DNA from: Bdellovibrionales bacterium
GTDB lineage: Bacteria; Bdellovibrionota; Bacteriovoracia; Bacteriovoracales; Bacteriovoracaceae
Assembly (NCBI GenBank): GCA_023250775.1
Contig: JAHFAA010000005.1
Location: 12,533 to 26,058 of the forward strand
DNA: 13,526 bases
Direction of reading: 5' to 3'
Part shown: piece by piece, positions 1 through 7,559 of the stretch
How positions within the stretch are numbered: position 1 is the first letter of the stretch
Layout of the letters: each line of letters starts with the position of its first letter
Notes under the pieces: generated by a model
Databases searched by the model: none
The model's input: only the letters and a program-made list of their open reading frames with translations
What the model was told of the DNA's origin: nothing
Made by a program: the position numbers and the translations under genes

Positions 1-1002
1 CTTGTTATCCCTGCTTATATTTATGACTGGGGTCCGATTAAAGAAGTCGTGCTCTTGGGCGAATTACTCGCCATCAGTGCTATCGTCATGTGTTTTCTAT
101 TTGTCACGGTAGATATTGGTCGACCTGATCGGGTCACACACCTTATGCCTTTTCTCGGATCGCTAAACTTTCCCAGCTCACTGTTGGCCTGGGATATTCT
201 TGTTTTGAACGCATACTTCGCCTTGAACTGCGTGATCGCGGGCTACATCATTTATATGGGATTCAAAGGCAAGCATTACAATAAAAAAATTGTGATTCCT
301 CTCGTTTTGCTTTCCGTCCCTTCAGCTGTGTCGATTCACACTGTAACGGCCTTTCTTTATAATGGAATTGCCGCTCGGCCGTTTTGGAATGCCTCGATTC
401 TTGCTCCGCGATTTTTGGCATCCGCCTTTTGTTCAGGTCCCGCAGTCCTTCTGATTCTTTTTCAAATTTTGCGTAAAACAGAGGGACTTAAAATAAAGGA
501 TGCGGCCCTTCACAAGATTGCTGAGTTGATGTCCTATGCCATGTTTATCAACTTATTTCTTTTAGGTGCCGAGGTATTCAAAGAGTATTACTCCCACACA
601 GAGCATCTGATCTTTACTGAAGTTCTTTTTTCTTCTGTGCAAGGTAAGACGGAGGTTCACTTTTTTATGTGGCCTGCGATGTTCTGCAGTGTGATAGCTT
701 TCTTTTTATTTCTCATTCCTAAAACAAGACAGAATATTTACACCATGAACCTTGGATGCGTTTTGATTTTTATGGGTGTCTATGTCGAAAAAGGGATGGG
801 GCTTGTCATTCCCGGTCTGACTCCTGACACTTTGGGCGAAATTTATCAATATACCCCAAGCTTTACGGAATACCGCGTGGCCTCTGGCGTTTTTGCCGTG
901 GGCTTTCTCGTTTTTACACTGCTCGTGAAAATGGCAATTCCATTTTCAATGCGTGAGTTGGGTAGCGAAAATTCTGGCGAGCGATCCCATGCCTCACATT
1001 AA
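1..1002 (+). CDS. NrfD-family quinone-interacting membrane subunit, DsrP/HmcC-like (5' partial)
   Basis: Integral membrane subunit that in this family exchanges electrons between the quinone pool and a periplasmic Fe-S partner. The frame is open to the left edge: the first 16 codons read LVIPAYIYDWGPIKEV and fit the family, so the GTG at 49 is not the true start. The visible part is 333 residues and, judging by DsrP/HmcC proteins of roughly 390, some 50-70 N-terminal residues are missing. Family-like motifs are VDIGRPDRVTHLMP, LNFPSSLLAWDILVLN and, near the C terminus, TLGEIYQYTPSFTE followed by a last hydrophobic helix. About eight hydrophobic segments are visible. The tail after the last helix is hydrophilic (GSENSGERSHASH). 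The next gene lies 150 bases downstream on the same strand; a Fe-S partner may lie upstream outside the window. Family assignment is strong; the exact complex is inferred. Confidence 0.85.
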   Translation, partial: LVIPAYIYDWGPIKEVVLLGELLAISAIVMCFLFVTVDIGRPDRVTHLMPFLGSLNFPSSLLAWDILVLNAYFALNCVIAGYIIYMGFKGKHYNKKIVIPLVLLSVPSAVSIHTVTAFLYNGIAARPFWNASILAPRFLASAFCSGPAVLLILFQILRKTEGLKIKDAALHKIAELMSYAMFINLFLLGAEVFKEYYSHTEHLIFTEVLFSSVQGKTEVHFFMWPAMFCSVIAFFLFLIPKTRQNIYTMNLGCVLIFMGVYVEKGMGLVIPGLTPDTLGEIYQYTPSFTEYRVASGVFAVGFLVFTLLVKMAIPFSMRELGSENSGERSHASH

Positions 1003-1078
1003 AAATTATTTTCTAAAAAGCACTGACAAAAAAAACGAGCTTAAGCTGATAAATATTTTATTTTGTCTCTATTTTTTT

Positions 1079-1087
1079 TGTGATAAT
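1079..1087 (+). promoter_or_regulatory. Candidate extended -10 promoter upstream of the cytochrome gene
   Basis: TGTGATAAT matches an extended -10 element (TG, one base, then GATAAT) in the AT-rich 150-base gap before the cytochrome c gene. No well-spaced -35 is visible; TTGTCT at 1063-1068 is only 13 bases away. The gap also holds a perfect 10-base palindrome AAGGCGCCTT at 1122-1131, just before the ribosome binding site. It may give the cytochrome/Fe-S/NrfD genes their own transcript. Weak evidence. Confidence 0.25.
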
Positions 1088-1141
1088 CTCTAGCAAATAG
1101 TTTGATAAATCTTAGACAATTAAGGCGCCTTTAGGTTACTT

Positions 1142-1146
1142 GGAGG
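1142..1146 (+). promoter_or_regulatory. Ribosome binding site deciding a TTG start
   Basis: GGAGG sits 6 bases before the TTG at 1153. It is the main reason for choosing this non-ATG start, which also places the hydrophobic N-terminal anchor correctly. Confidence 0.7.
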
Positions 1147-1152
1147 GCTTCA

Positions 1153-1917
1153 TTGAAAACTGGTAAAGTTCCGCAGCAATTGGTTGTTTTGGGTTGCATT
1201 GCCGCAGTCGTGGTCATTGGCTTTTTTACCATGCGAGCACTGCTCATTCCAAAATCATTTGGTAAGTATGGACATTATCGCGCAGATGCGATCGAGGATG
1301 TGCGTGCGCTACCTATCAGCTATGCAGGGGTTTCTGCCTGCGCAGAGTGCCACGACGAAGTCGTTAAGAAGAAGGCCACTGGTTTTCATCGAAACGTTTC
1401 TTGTGAAGTCTGTCACGGCCCAGCAGCCAATCACATTGAAGATCCAACGGCGATAAAGCCTCCAGCTCCTCGTCTCAGGGAAGGATGTCCGTTGTGCCAC
1501 AATTACAACCCCTCTCGGCCAACAGGATTTCCGCAAATTATTACGGTACAACATAATCCAGGCAAGCCGTGTATGACGTGCCACAATCCACATGATCCAG
1601 TGCCACCAGTAACTCCCAAAGAGTGTAGTGCATGCCATCGCAGCATCTGGAATCAAAAGTCTGTTTCTCATCATGCTCCACTTGAGTGTACAACGTGCCA
1701 TACTGTTCCTAAAGAGCACTTCAAGAATCCTCGTCTTAATGTCGTAGGCAAGCCGACAAATAATGAATTCCGCGGAAAATGCCATTCTAAAGACGGTCAG
1801 CCTGGAAAGGAGTTGCTAGATCTTTCTAAGGTAGCTCCAAAAATAGAGATGCTCCACGCCGGTCGCTACCGTTGTTGGGATTGTCACTATCCACATTCTC
1901 CGGAGGGAAGACAATGA
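1153..1917 (+). CDS. Membrane-anchored multihaem c-type cytochrome (7 CxxCH plus 1 degenerate site)
   Basis: Periplasmic electron carrier of 254 residues, starting at TTG with a good GGAGG 6 bases upstream. Residues about 10-32 form one hydrophobic segment, probably an uncleaved anchor or signal peptide. CxxCH haem-binding motifs start at residues 63 (CAECH), 84 (CEVCH), 112 (CPLCH), 140 (CMTCH), 158 (CSACH), 179 (CTTCH) and 241 (CWDCH). An eighth site reads RGKCH at 207-211, with Arg where the first Cys is expected. Extra His residues (HNPH, SHH, YPH) could act as distal haem ligands. The stop overlaps the next start as ATGA, so it is translationally coupled to the Fe-S gene. Context suggests the cytochrome subunit of a quinol-linked complex of the Hmc/Qrc/Cbc kind; which one cannot be settled from sequence alone. 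Confidence 0.88.
   Translation: MKTGKVPQQLVVLGCIAAVVVIGFFTMRALLIPKSFGKYGHYRADAIEDVRALPISYAGVSACAECHDEVVKKKATGFHRNVSCEVCHGPAANHIEDPTAIKPPAPRLREGCPLCHNYNPSRPTGFPQIITVQHNPGKPCMTCHNPHDPVPPVTPKECSACHRSIWNQKSVSHHAPLECTTCHTVPKEHFKNPRLNVVGKPTNNEFRGKCHSKDGQPGKELLDLSKVAPKIEMLHAGRYRCWDCHYPHSPEGRQ
1902..1907 (+). promoter_or_regulatory. Ribosome binding site setting the Fe-S gene start at 1914
   Basis: GGAGGG lies inside the last codons of the cytochrome gene, 6 bases before ATG 1914. The frame is open further left to an ATG at 1872, but that start has no such site and would add 14 residues before the signal region. Confidence 0.65.
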
Positions 1918-2753
1918 TCTCGGAAAAAGAAAAAAATCAAAACAGTGAAGAGAATGTCTCAGAGAAGACTGAAAGTAAGAAAGGATTTGGCCGGCGAGAA
2001 TTTCTTGATGCTTTTTTGAAAGCGATTCCAGCTGGAATGACCTTACTTACCTTTGGTTCCTGGAATAATAAACTTCATGCACAAACACCAGACGATACAA
2101 AAACCTCACGCCCACCGACTGATGAAAATAATTATGCCATGGCCGTTGATATCTCCAAGTGCATTGGTTGTGGTCGCTGTGCTAACGCATGCAAGCTGGA
2201 AAACCACGTACCCATTGGTCCGCATACAATGCGTACATGGGTAGAGCGTTATGTAATTCCCTCTGAAGGTGAAGTTGTAGTCGATAGTCCCAATGGTGGC
2301 ATCGATGGTTTTCCTGATCAACAATTGGATGCACATATTCTCAGAACTTTTTATGTGCCAAAACTTTGCAATCACTGCGCTAATCCTCCCTGTGTGCAAG
2401 TTTGTCCAGTCGGAGCAACCTTTCAAACCAAAGATGGTGTCGTCTTAGTTGACGAAAAATACTGTGTTGGCTGTCGTTATTGCATTCAGGCCTGCCCATA
2501 TGGCGCACGTTACATGCATCCAGAGAAGAATGTGGCGGACAAATGTACCTTCTGTTACCACCGTATTTCGAAAGGGATGCTGCCTGCTTGCGTGGAAGTC
2601 TGCCCAACTCAAGCACGAGTCTTCGGTGATCTCAAAAAACGCAGTAGTCCGATTCATCACTTTTTAAGATTCAACCCAATTAGAACGTTGAAACCAGAGT
2701 TGAACACGAGACCAAAAGTGTTTTACGCCAACGCCGATCAAGAGGTCAGGTAA
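1914..2753 (+). CDS. Tat-exported periplasmic ferredoxin-like protein with four [4Fe-4S] sites (NrfC/HybA/DsrO type)
   Basis: Electron-wire subunit of 279 residues that normally sits on the periplasmic face of an NrfD protein. A twin-arginine signal is visible: GRREF at 26-30 followed by a moderately hydrophobic stretch ending near HAQ (residue 57), so export in folded form is expected. Sixteen cysteines form four clusters: C83/C86/C89/C93, C152/C155/C160/C164, C184/C187/C190/C194 and C211/C214/C226/C230. The last has the CxxC-x11-CxxxCP spacing typical of NrfC/HybA/PsrB-like proteins. The N terminus before the Arg pair is long and charged (Glu/Lys-rich). The start overlaps the cytochrome stop (ATGA) and the end is 3 bases before the next gene, so the three genes form a tight operon. 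All expected cluster ligands are present. Confidence 0.92.
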   Translation: MISEKEKNQNSEENVSEKTESKKGFGRREFLDAFLKAIPAGMTLLTFGSWNNKLHAQTPDDTKTSRPPTDENNYAMAVDISKCIGCGRCANACKLENHVPIGPHTMRTWVERYVIPSEGEVVVDSPNGGIDGFPDQQLDAHILRTFYVPKLCNHCANPPCVQVCPVGATFQTKDGVVLVDEKYCVGCRYCIQACPYGARYMHPEKNVADKCTFCYHRISKGMLPACVEVCPTQARVFGDLKKRSSPIHHFLRFNPIRTLKPELNTRPKVFYANADQEVR

Positions 2754-2756
2754 ACT

Positions 2757-3950
2757 ATGGATCAAGTAATTTCAGCATTAGACCCTTTTACAGGTTTTAT
2801 TTATCCCAACGAGTATCACTTACAATGGGAACTGCTCATTGTTCTCTACCCGTATTTGACGGGACTTGTGGCCGGGGCATTTATTTTAGCGTCTCTCGAG
2901 CGCGTTTTTCAGGTGAAGGCCCTTCTTCCTGTTTATCGCTTGGCGCTGTTAAGTGCGTTGGCGTTTCTTATGGTGGCACCGTTGCCGCTCATGTCGCACT
3001 TAGGACATCCCGAGCGTGCGCTTGAAATGTTGGCAACTCCTCACACAACCTCCGCGATGGCGATGTTTGGGTTTGTGTATGCATGGTATTTGATGGTGGT
3101 GTTGCTCGTCGAAATTTGGTTCGACTATCGTGCAGATATCGTTCATCTCTCAAATTCCACAAAAGGTGTGTTTAAGTACGTCTATAAGGTACTGACTTTG
3201 GGCGCGACCGATGTTTCGCCGAAGGCCCTAGATTTCGATGACAAGGCCGGCAAGTTAATTACCATCATTGGTATTCCGTCAGCGTTCATGCTTCACGGTT
3301 ATGTCGGTTTTATTTTTGGCTCGATTAAGGCCAATCCATGGTGGAGTTCAGTATTAATGCCCATCGTGTTTCTTTTTTCCGCTATCGTTTCAGGTATGGC
3401 CGCTGTTTTATTAATCTACATGGTGACATGTATGATTCGTTGGAAACCGATCGATATGTCTTGTGTCAACAAGCTGTCTGAGTTTTTGATTTATGCCATG
3501 CTGGTGGATTTTACGCTGGAATTTTTGGATTTTATCCACCGCCTTTACGAATCGGAAGAATCAATTCATATCTTGGGGCAATTGATCGCAGATCGGTTGT
3601 TCTTGAGTCTGGTCATCTTGCAGGTTTTAATTGGCGGCCTCTTGCCACTTTTTGGTCTTGTCATGGGCCGTTTTGGCAAACTGCCGGATGAGCTGCGCAG
3701 GATGGTGTACTTTATTTCTTGCGTCCTGATTCAAGTTGGGATTTTCAGTATGCGTTGGAACGTTGTTATCGGCGGCCAGATGTTCTCTAAGAGTCTCCGT
3801 GGCCTCACCGTTTACAAAGTGCATATGCTGGGGTTTGAAGGGCTTTTTGCGGCCATCGGATTCTTGATTCTGCCACTGATAATTCTAACCGTTTTGGTGA
3901 AACTGCTTCCCCCTTGGGTTGACAAGCATTCCGAGAAGGCCGCTGCCTAA
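2757..3950 (+). CDS. NrfD/HybB-family polytopic membrane protein (quinone-binding subunit)
   Basis: Membrane subunit of 397 residues, about nine to ten helices (roughly 27-48, 62-83, 100-122, 166-190, 196-227, 239-264, 283-307, 317-341, 358-384). Family-like motifs are NEYHLQWELLIVLYPYLTG at 18-36, HLGHPERA at 81-88 and RWNVVIGGQ at 333-341. The last is a C-terminal signature I associate with NrfD/HybB and ACIII-type subunits. A longer non-hydrophobic stretch between helices 3 and 4 (about 123-165) is a likely extramembrane loop. It follows the Fe-S gene by 3 bases, the usual NrfC-NrfD order, so it most likely anchors that protein and links it to the quinone pool. It differs clearly from the NrfD-like protein at the left edge, so the locus holds two distinct members. 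Direction of electron flow cannot be read from sequence. Confidence 0.9.
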   Translation: MDQVISALDPFTGFIYPNEYHLQWELLIVLYPYLTGLVAGAFILASLERVFQVKALLPVYRLALLSALAFLMVAPLPLMSHLGHPERALEMLATPHTTSAMAMFGFVYAWYLMVVLLVEIWFDYRADIVHLSNSTKGVFKYVYKVLTLGATDVSPKALDFDDKAGKLITIIGIPSAFMLHGYVGFIFGSIKANPWWSSVLMPIVFLFSAIVSGMAAVLLIYMVTCMIRWKPIDMSCVNKLSEFLIYAMLVDFTLEFLDFIHRLYESEESIHILGQLIADRLFLSLVILQVLIGGLLPLFGLVMGRFGKLPDELRRMVYFISCVLIQVGIFSMRWNVVIGGQMFSKSLRGLTVYKVHMLGFEGLFAAIGFLILPLIILTVLVKLLPPWVDKHSEKAAA

Positions 3951-3953
3951 AGA

Positions 3954-3970
3954 CTCCCCTATAAAGGGAG
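3954..3970. terminator. Short hairpin between convergent genes, weak terminator candidate
   Basis: CTCCC at 3954-3958 pairs with GGGAG at 3966-3970 around a 7-base loop. It lies directly after the plus-strand NrfD stop, and the stop codon of the minus-strand gene (3959-3961) falls inside its loop. The stem is only 5 bp and neither side has a long T run. Confidence 0.3.
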
Positions 3971-6016
3971 AGTTTGCAGAAACTTTTTCAGGATGTTTCG
4001 ACAGGAATTTTTCTTTTTAAAAAGAGAGAACACCTTTCTGGTCTGTGATCCGGACCATGCCATATCCATATTCGGTTTATAATTGTATTGGAGATGACAA
4101 GTCGTTTGAACAAGGTTTGTTTTTTCCAAGATCATAATTTCCAGTGAAGGAACGCGAGTTACAACGTCGACCACAGCGTAGGATAATTTCTTTTTCTTAA
4201 ACACTTCATCGATCTGGGCCAAATAATTTGCATTATTGATTTTGATGACATGGCCTGTGCCAGAATCACCAGCCGGAATGGTTGGGCCTGGAACGGTGTT
4301 ATCATCGGTCGAATCCTCACCTAAAAATTGCAACACTTTTTTCCGTAGGGCCGGATCAGCAATGCTGTCGGGATTTTTGTCTAGATATTTGGCCAACAAT
4401 TCTTTGGTCTCCGCGACCTTTTCGAAATCGATCACGGATGGGCTGGCCATCATGAAAGAACGGAAGGAATCGCCGGAGATGGCAAGCAGATGGCCAAGAT
4501 TTTCCAGCCAGGCCTTGGTATCGGTTTTTGTCTGCTCCTCGGTCACTGTATTTCCTTTTACTCCAAATAATTTGGCTGAGGCCTTGACCACTTTTTCCTT
4601 AATCTCATCAGGTTTGTTTGTTGTTACACGAATCTTGTACTCATAAAGAACGGTTCCATTTTCAAAAACCGACAGAACTTTGGCCTTTTTGAATTGCACT
4701 TCGGCGATTTCAGAATCTGCTTTTATGCCTTGGAGGTCGGAAACTTCAGGATAAAGTTGGGCATAAACAAACAATTGATCTTCTGTGGTTTGAACTTGGA
4801 CTTTGCCGTTTTGAAAGGCACGTTTGATTTGACCAGCTCTGAAGGAGTCAGTTCCATACCATTTATTTTTTTCGTAAGTGGGATGATTTTCAACTTCGGG
4901 ACTCAGGTCTTGCTTGCGCTCAACAGTAGTGTAGTAGCCGGCCACGAATTCAATACGATCATCCTTAAACATTCTTTTTACCGCGCCAACCTGATTGGAC
5001 TGATTGATGGCCACGGCATCGGCACGCCAGGCATCTAACTTGTCGACTTCGGGAACTAAATTCTTGTCGACAAAAGTGTAATATCCAGAGCTATACTGAA
5101 TTCGGCCATCGGCAAAGAGAGTTTTTATCGTTCCAATTCTGTTGCCAGTATCGATGACAGTTTGTCCCTCAGACAGACCGTTCACTTTGCTCACTTTAGG
5201 TGAGAGTGTGTCAGCTTTCGTAATATAAGTGTAATACCCTGACTGATATTGCACTTTTTCATTTTTAAACAGTGAGAGGACTGTTCCAATTTCCCCGCCC
5301 TGGTTCATGACAACGGTGTTGCGAGAAAGTTCACCGACTTTTGCCACCTGAACAGAGAGTTCCTGCGCCAGGTTTGTGTAGGTGTAATAACCAACTTTAT
5401 ATCGGATTCGGCCATCGGCAAAAATGCTTTCAACTGAACCAATCGTCTCACTGGGAGTCATCAGGACTGTTTCCTTTTGAAAATCGCCGAAGGTTGAGAC
5501 TTCTTCTGTCAGTGCAGTGCTGGGAACAATATAGGTATAGTAGCCAACAGCGTATTGAACCTGATTGTTTTGAAATACCTTGAGAACTTTTCCAAGATCG
5601 TTTGTAACATTAATAACGACTGTGCCTGCTTTGAGTTTTCCAAGCGCCTCAATTTCAGGTGAGAGATCGCTGGCGACGTAAGTGTAGTAACCGATCTTGT
5701 ACTGGGCCTTACCGTTTTCAAATACCATTTGAACAACCGCAATTTCATTGGCGGCCGTGAGCACGGTTTTTCCGGCGGTCAGGGCCTGGTATCTGGGAAC
5801 TTCCTTGGAAAGATTGTCTGGTGAAATTTCTTTGGAGTAATAACCCGATTGATAAACAACTTTATCATCTTTGATCTCGGTAACTTTAATAACCTCATTC
5901 TCGGTGGTGATAGCGTTCATCCCGACACAAATATTTTTTAAGCAATCGGCAGCATTGGTCAGATTGGATGAAACAAGCATGGCGAGTAAGACAGCAAGAT
6001 TTTTGGCAGAAAACAT
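3959..6016 (-). CDS. Secreted protein with about nine 50-residue GYYTY repeats, function unknown
   Basis: 685 residues from the ATG at 6016. AGGGG lies 5 bases upstream and the start gives a clean signal peptide (MFSAKNLAVLLAMLVSSNL, likely cleaved after TNA at residue 22). The frame opens earlier at 6052, but those 12 residues would bury the signal. Residues about 40-460 are tandem repeats with GYY at 58, 109, 158, 209, 260, 311 and 360, then two degenerate copies near 408 and 457. The pattern is roughly VxxxFxNGxVQYxxGYYTYxx, then LSPEV, then a T/A-V-V stretch and IGxV, which suggests short beta strands, perhaps SH3-like or beta-propeller-like. Residues 460-685 are non-repetitive and Lys-rich, with a Pro/Gly/Ser linker near 580-597. 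I do not recognise the family. It is downstream of a lipoprotein cytochrome on the same strand, with its own promoter candidate. Confidence 0.8.
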   Translation of the reverse strand: MFSAKNLAVLLAMLVSSNLTNAADCLKNICVGMNAITTENEVIKVTEIKDDKVVYQSGYYSKEISPDNLSKEVPRYQALTAGKTVLTAANEIAVVQMVFENGKAQYKIGYYTYVASDLSPEIEALGKLKAGTVVINVTNDLGKVLKVFQNNQVQYAVGYYTYIVPSTALTEEVSTFGDFQKETVLMTPSETIGSVESIFADGRIRYKVGYYTYTNLAQELSVQVAKVGELSRNTVVMNQGGEIGTVLSLFKNEKVQYQSGYYTYITKADTLSPKVSKVNGLSEGQTVIDTGNRIGTIKTLFADGRIQYSSGYYTFVDKNLVPEVDKLDAWRADAVAINQSNQVGAVKRMFKDDRIEFVAGYYTTVERKQDLSPEVENHPTYEKNKWYGTDSFRAGQIKRAFQNGKVQVQTTEDQLFVYAQLYPEVSDLQGIKADSEIAEVQFKKAKVLSVFENGTVLYEYKIRVTTNKPDEIKEKVVKASAKLFGVKGNTVTEEQTKTDTKAWLENLGHLLAISGDSFRSFMMASPSVIDFEKVAETKELLAKYLDKNPDSIADPALRKKVLQFLGEDSTDDNTVPGPTIPAGDSGTGHVIKINNANYLAQIDEVFKKKKLSYAVVDVVTRVPSLEIMILEKTNLVQTTCHLQYNYKPNMDMAWSGSQTRKVFSLFKKKNSCRNILKKFLQTLPL
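4631..5896 (-). repeat. Tandem protein-level repeat region, period 49-51 residues
   Basis: Seven clear and two degraded copies. Distances between successive GYY triplets are 51, 49, 51, 51, 51 and 49 residues. The DNA copies have diverged, so the repeats are old and maintained at the protein level rather than a recent expansion. Confidence 0.85.
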
Positions 6017-6069
6017 AATGACCCCTAGTTTAGACGAACGAATGTCGCACACTAGCTAAGGGTCAGCAG

Positions 6070-6098
6070 ATAATGAAGAGAGCTTGAATTTTTTTCAA
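6070..6098 (-). promoter_or_regulatory. Candidate sigma-70 promoter for the GYYTY repeat gene
   Basis: On the minus strand TTGAAA (6098-6093), a 17-base spacer, then CATTAT (6075-6070), which is 4 of 6 to the -10 consensus. It lies between the cytochrome stop and the repeat-protein start. The -35 also belongs to a small inverted repeat, TTGAA/TTCAA around five A bases. Confidence 0.4.
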
Positions 6099-6102
6099 CT
6101 AA

Positions 6103-7449
6103 TTAACGCTGATACGTGTGAGTTGTATGGCATGTTTTGGCACATTGGCCACCATTTGTGAGCAGAGTGTACTCAATATGGATATTGCCTTCGTTCATTC
6201 TCCACGTCGGGTTGATGTGGAATGGTTGTTCTGATCCATGAGGATCGTGACAAATCTTGCATGAACGACCGCGAGTTTTATCGGTGTTTCCGGCGGCATC
6301 AACGACGTGGTACCAGTGGTAGTTCATCCCTTTTGCGGTATCACGGAAATTGGTCGAGTCTGCATAATCTGTTTCATTCAGCATCGAATCGCTATGGCAT
6401 GTAAAGCACGCAGCATAGGGGTTCGTTGGCTGTGGGTAAGTGTTGTAGTTAGTTAAGGAGTAGTTTTCGAGAAGCAGCCGCTTGTTATCGCTGGCGTGAG
6501 GATCATGGCAATCAGTGCAATCACCTAGAGCACCTTTGTGAGGATAGGCCGCTTCGATCTTGGCCTTAATGTTTGGAATAGTGCGAGCGCCGTTCAAGGA
6601 TCCTTGGATTGGGCGATCGTGGCAGGACAAACATAGGTCGTGTTGCGGTTTCAGCAGCAACTTTTTATTTTGTGAAGAGTGAGGATTGTGGCAGTTGAGA
6701 CACTCGCGGCCTTGGACTGCAGGTGCATGTTTAGAGCCGCTCTCGGTGCCAACAGAGTGACATGTGTTACAGAGGGCACTAACTTTTTCTTCTTTGATAA
6801 AATAGCGACTATTTGAACCATGAGGATTGTGGCACGAGATGCAGGCCTCATCGTCCTTAAGAGCGCCATGGAGAACTGGTCCGTCATCCATGCGAGAGTG
6901 GCATTTGTAGCAGTTGGTGACTTTTTTATTGGTGGTCACTTTTCCAGTTCGACCGGCCAAGTGATCGGCATCAGCAGTATGGCAAGTTTCGCAAGATCCG
7001 ATGCCGGCAGGATAGTGTGAATATTTGTTATCAATAACATTACTGTGACAGGCGACACACTTATTGTCGTCGAGCTTTGGAAAATGGATAGGCTCGCCAT
7101 TAGTGGTTTTGGTATGGCAGGCGGTAGCACAACCGACGTTACGGGGCTTCCCTTTTATATTGCTGGTTTTGGCGTGGCATTGGTCGCAGGCCGCAGCAAA
7201 TGAGTCCTGACGAGCATCATTAGCTTGCGCGCTAAACTTAGCGGCATCGGTTCGGGAGACCACGAAAGTCATGTGCTGACCTTTCCAATTTTTGGGATGT
7301 GGAAAGAAGGCATTTACGGCTTCAACATTATGTTCAAGATCGAGCTGATCGAGGTTCTGCTTGGTACAACCGCCGGTTATTACTAAACCGGTCATCAAGG
7401 AAGCAAGAAAACACATAAACATCATGGGACGTAATATTTTATTCATCAT
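6103..7449 (-). CDS. Probable lipoprotein multihaem c-type cytochrome (11 CxxCH plus 2 CX3CH)
   Basis: 448-residue exported electron carrier. The N terminus is a signal peptide with a lipobox-like VITGGC (Cys 28), pointing to lipidation; Thr at -3 is unusual, so this is probable rather than sure. Eleven CxxCH motifs are present (CDQCH, CVACH, CETCH, CYKCH, CISCH, CNTCH, CLNCH, CLSCH, CTDCH, CFTCH, CKICH). Two further sites have a CX3CH spacing: CATACH at 107-112 and CAKTCH at 436-441. Several motifs continue as NPHGS, NPHSS, DPHAS or DPHGS, the pattern of paired-CXXCH (DmsE/decahaem-like) cytochromes. ATG codons at 7449 and 7446 are both possible starts. Downstream of a TlpA-like gene on the same strand. 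Likely role is electron transfer across the periplasm or at the outer membrane; partner and acceptor are unknown. Confidence 0.88.
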   Translation of the reverse strand: MMNKILRPMMFMCFLASLMTGLVITGGCTKQNLDQLDLEHNVEAVNAFFPHPKNWKGQHMTFVVSRTDAAKFSAQANDARQDSFAAACDQCHAKTSNIKGKPRNVGCATACHTKTTNGEPIHFPKLDDNKCVACHSNVIDNKYSHYPAGIGSCETCHTADADHLAGRTGKVTTNKKVTNCYKCHSRMDDGPVLHGALKDDEACISCHNPHGSNSRYFIKEEKVSALCNTCHSVGTESGSKHAPAVQGRECLNCHNPHSSQNKKLLLKPQHDLCLSCHDRPIQGSLNGARTIPNIKAKIEAAYPHKGALGDCTDCHDPHASDNKRLLLENYSLTNYNTYPQPTNPYAACFTCHSDSMLNETDYADSTNFRDTAKGMNYHWYHVVDAAGNTDKTRGRSCKICHDPHGSEQPFHINPTWRMNEGNIHIEYTLLTNGGQCAKTCHTTHTYQR

Positions 7450-7484
7450 AGTTACTGCTCGTCCTAGTAGGGGGGTGACACTGT

Positions 7485-7513
7485 TTTATATAACGAGGGG
7501 CAGTTTAGATCAA
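7485..7513 (-). promoter_or_regulatory. Candidate sigma-70 promoter for the lipoprotein cytochrome
   Basis: On the minus strand TTGATC (7513-7508), a 17-base spacer and TATAAA (7490-7485), about 36 bases before the start codon and after the stop of the thioredoxin gene. Good spacing and a 5-of-6 -10 element. Confidence 0.5.
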
Positions 7514-7559
7514 TGACAAGGCCTAAATAATGTAATCTTTTCTCTTTTTAAGGGGAGAA

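Noticed and set aside
1309..1785. Open antisense frame of 158 codons opposite the cytochrome gene
   Set aside because: It lies wholly inside a well-supported cytochrome gene, shows no recognisable domain, and has the look of a shadow frame.
3959..6016. GYYTY repeat protein as an outer-membrane porin partner of the cytochromes
   Set aside because: The repeats are polar between strands with frequent charged residues, and the C terminus (QTLPL) lacks the final aromatic residue usual for beta-barrels.
6017..6052. Longer start for the GYYTY repeat protein
   Set aside because: The extra 12 residues would sit in front of a clean signal peptide, and the ribosome binding site fits the ATG at 6016.
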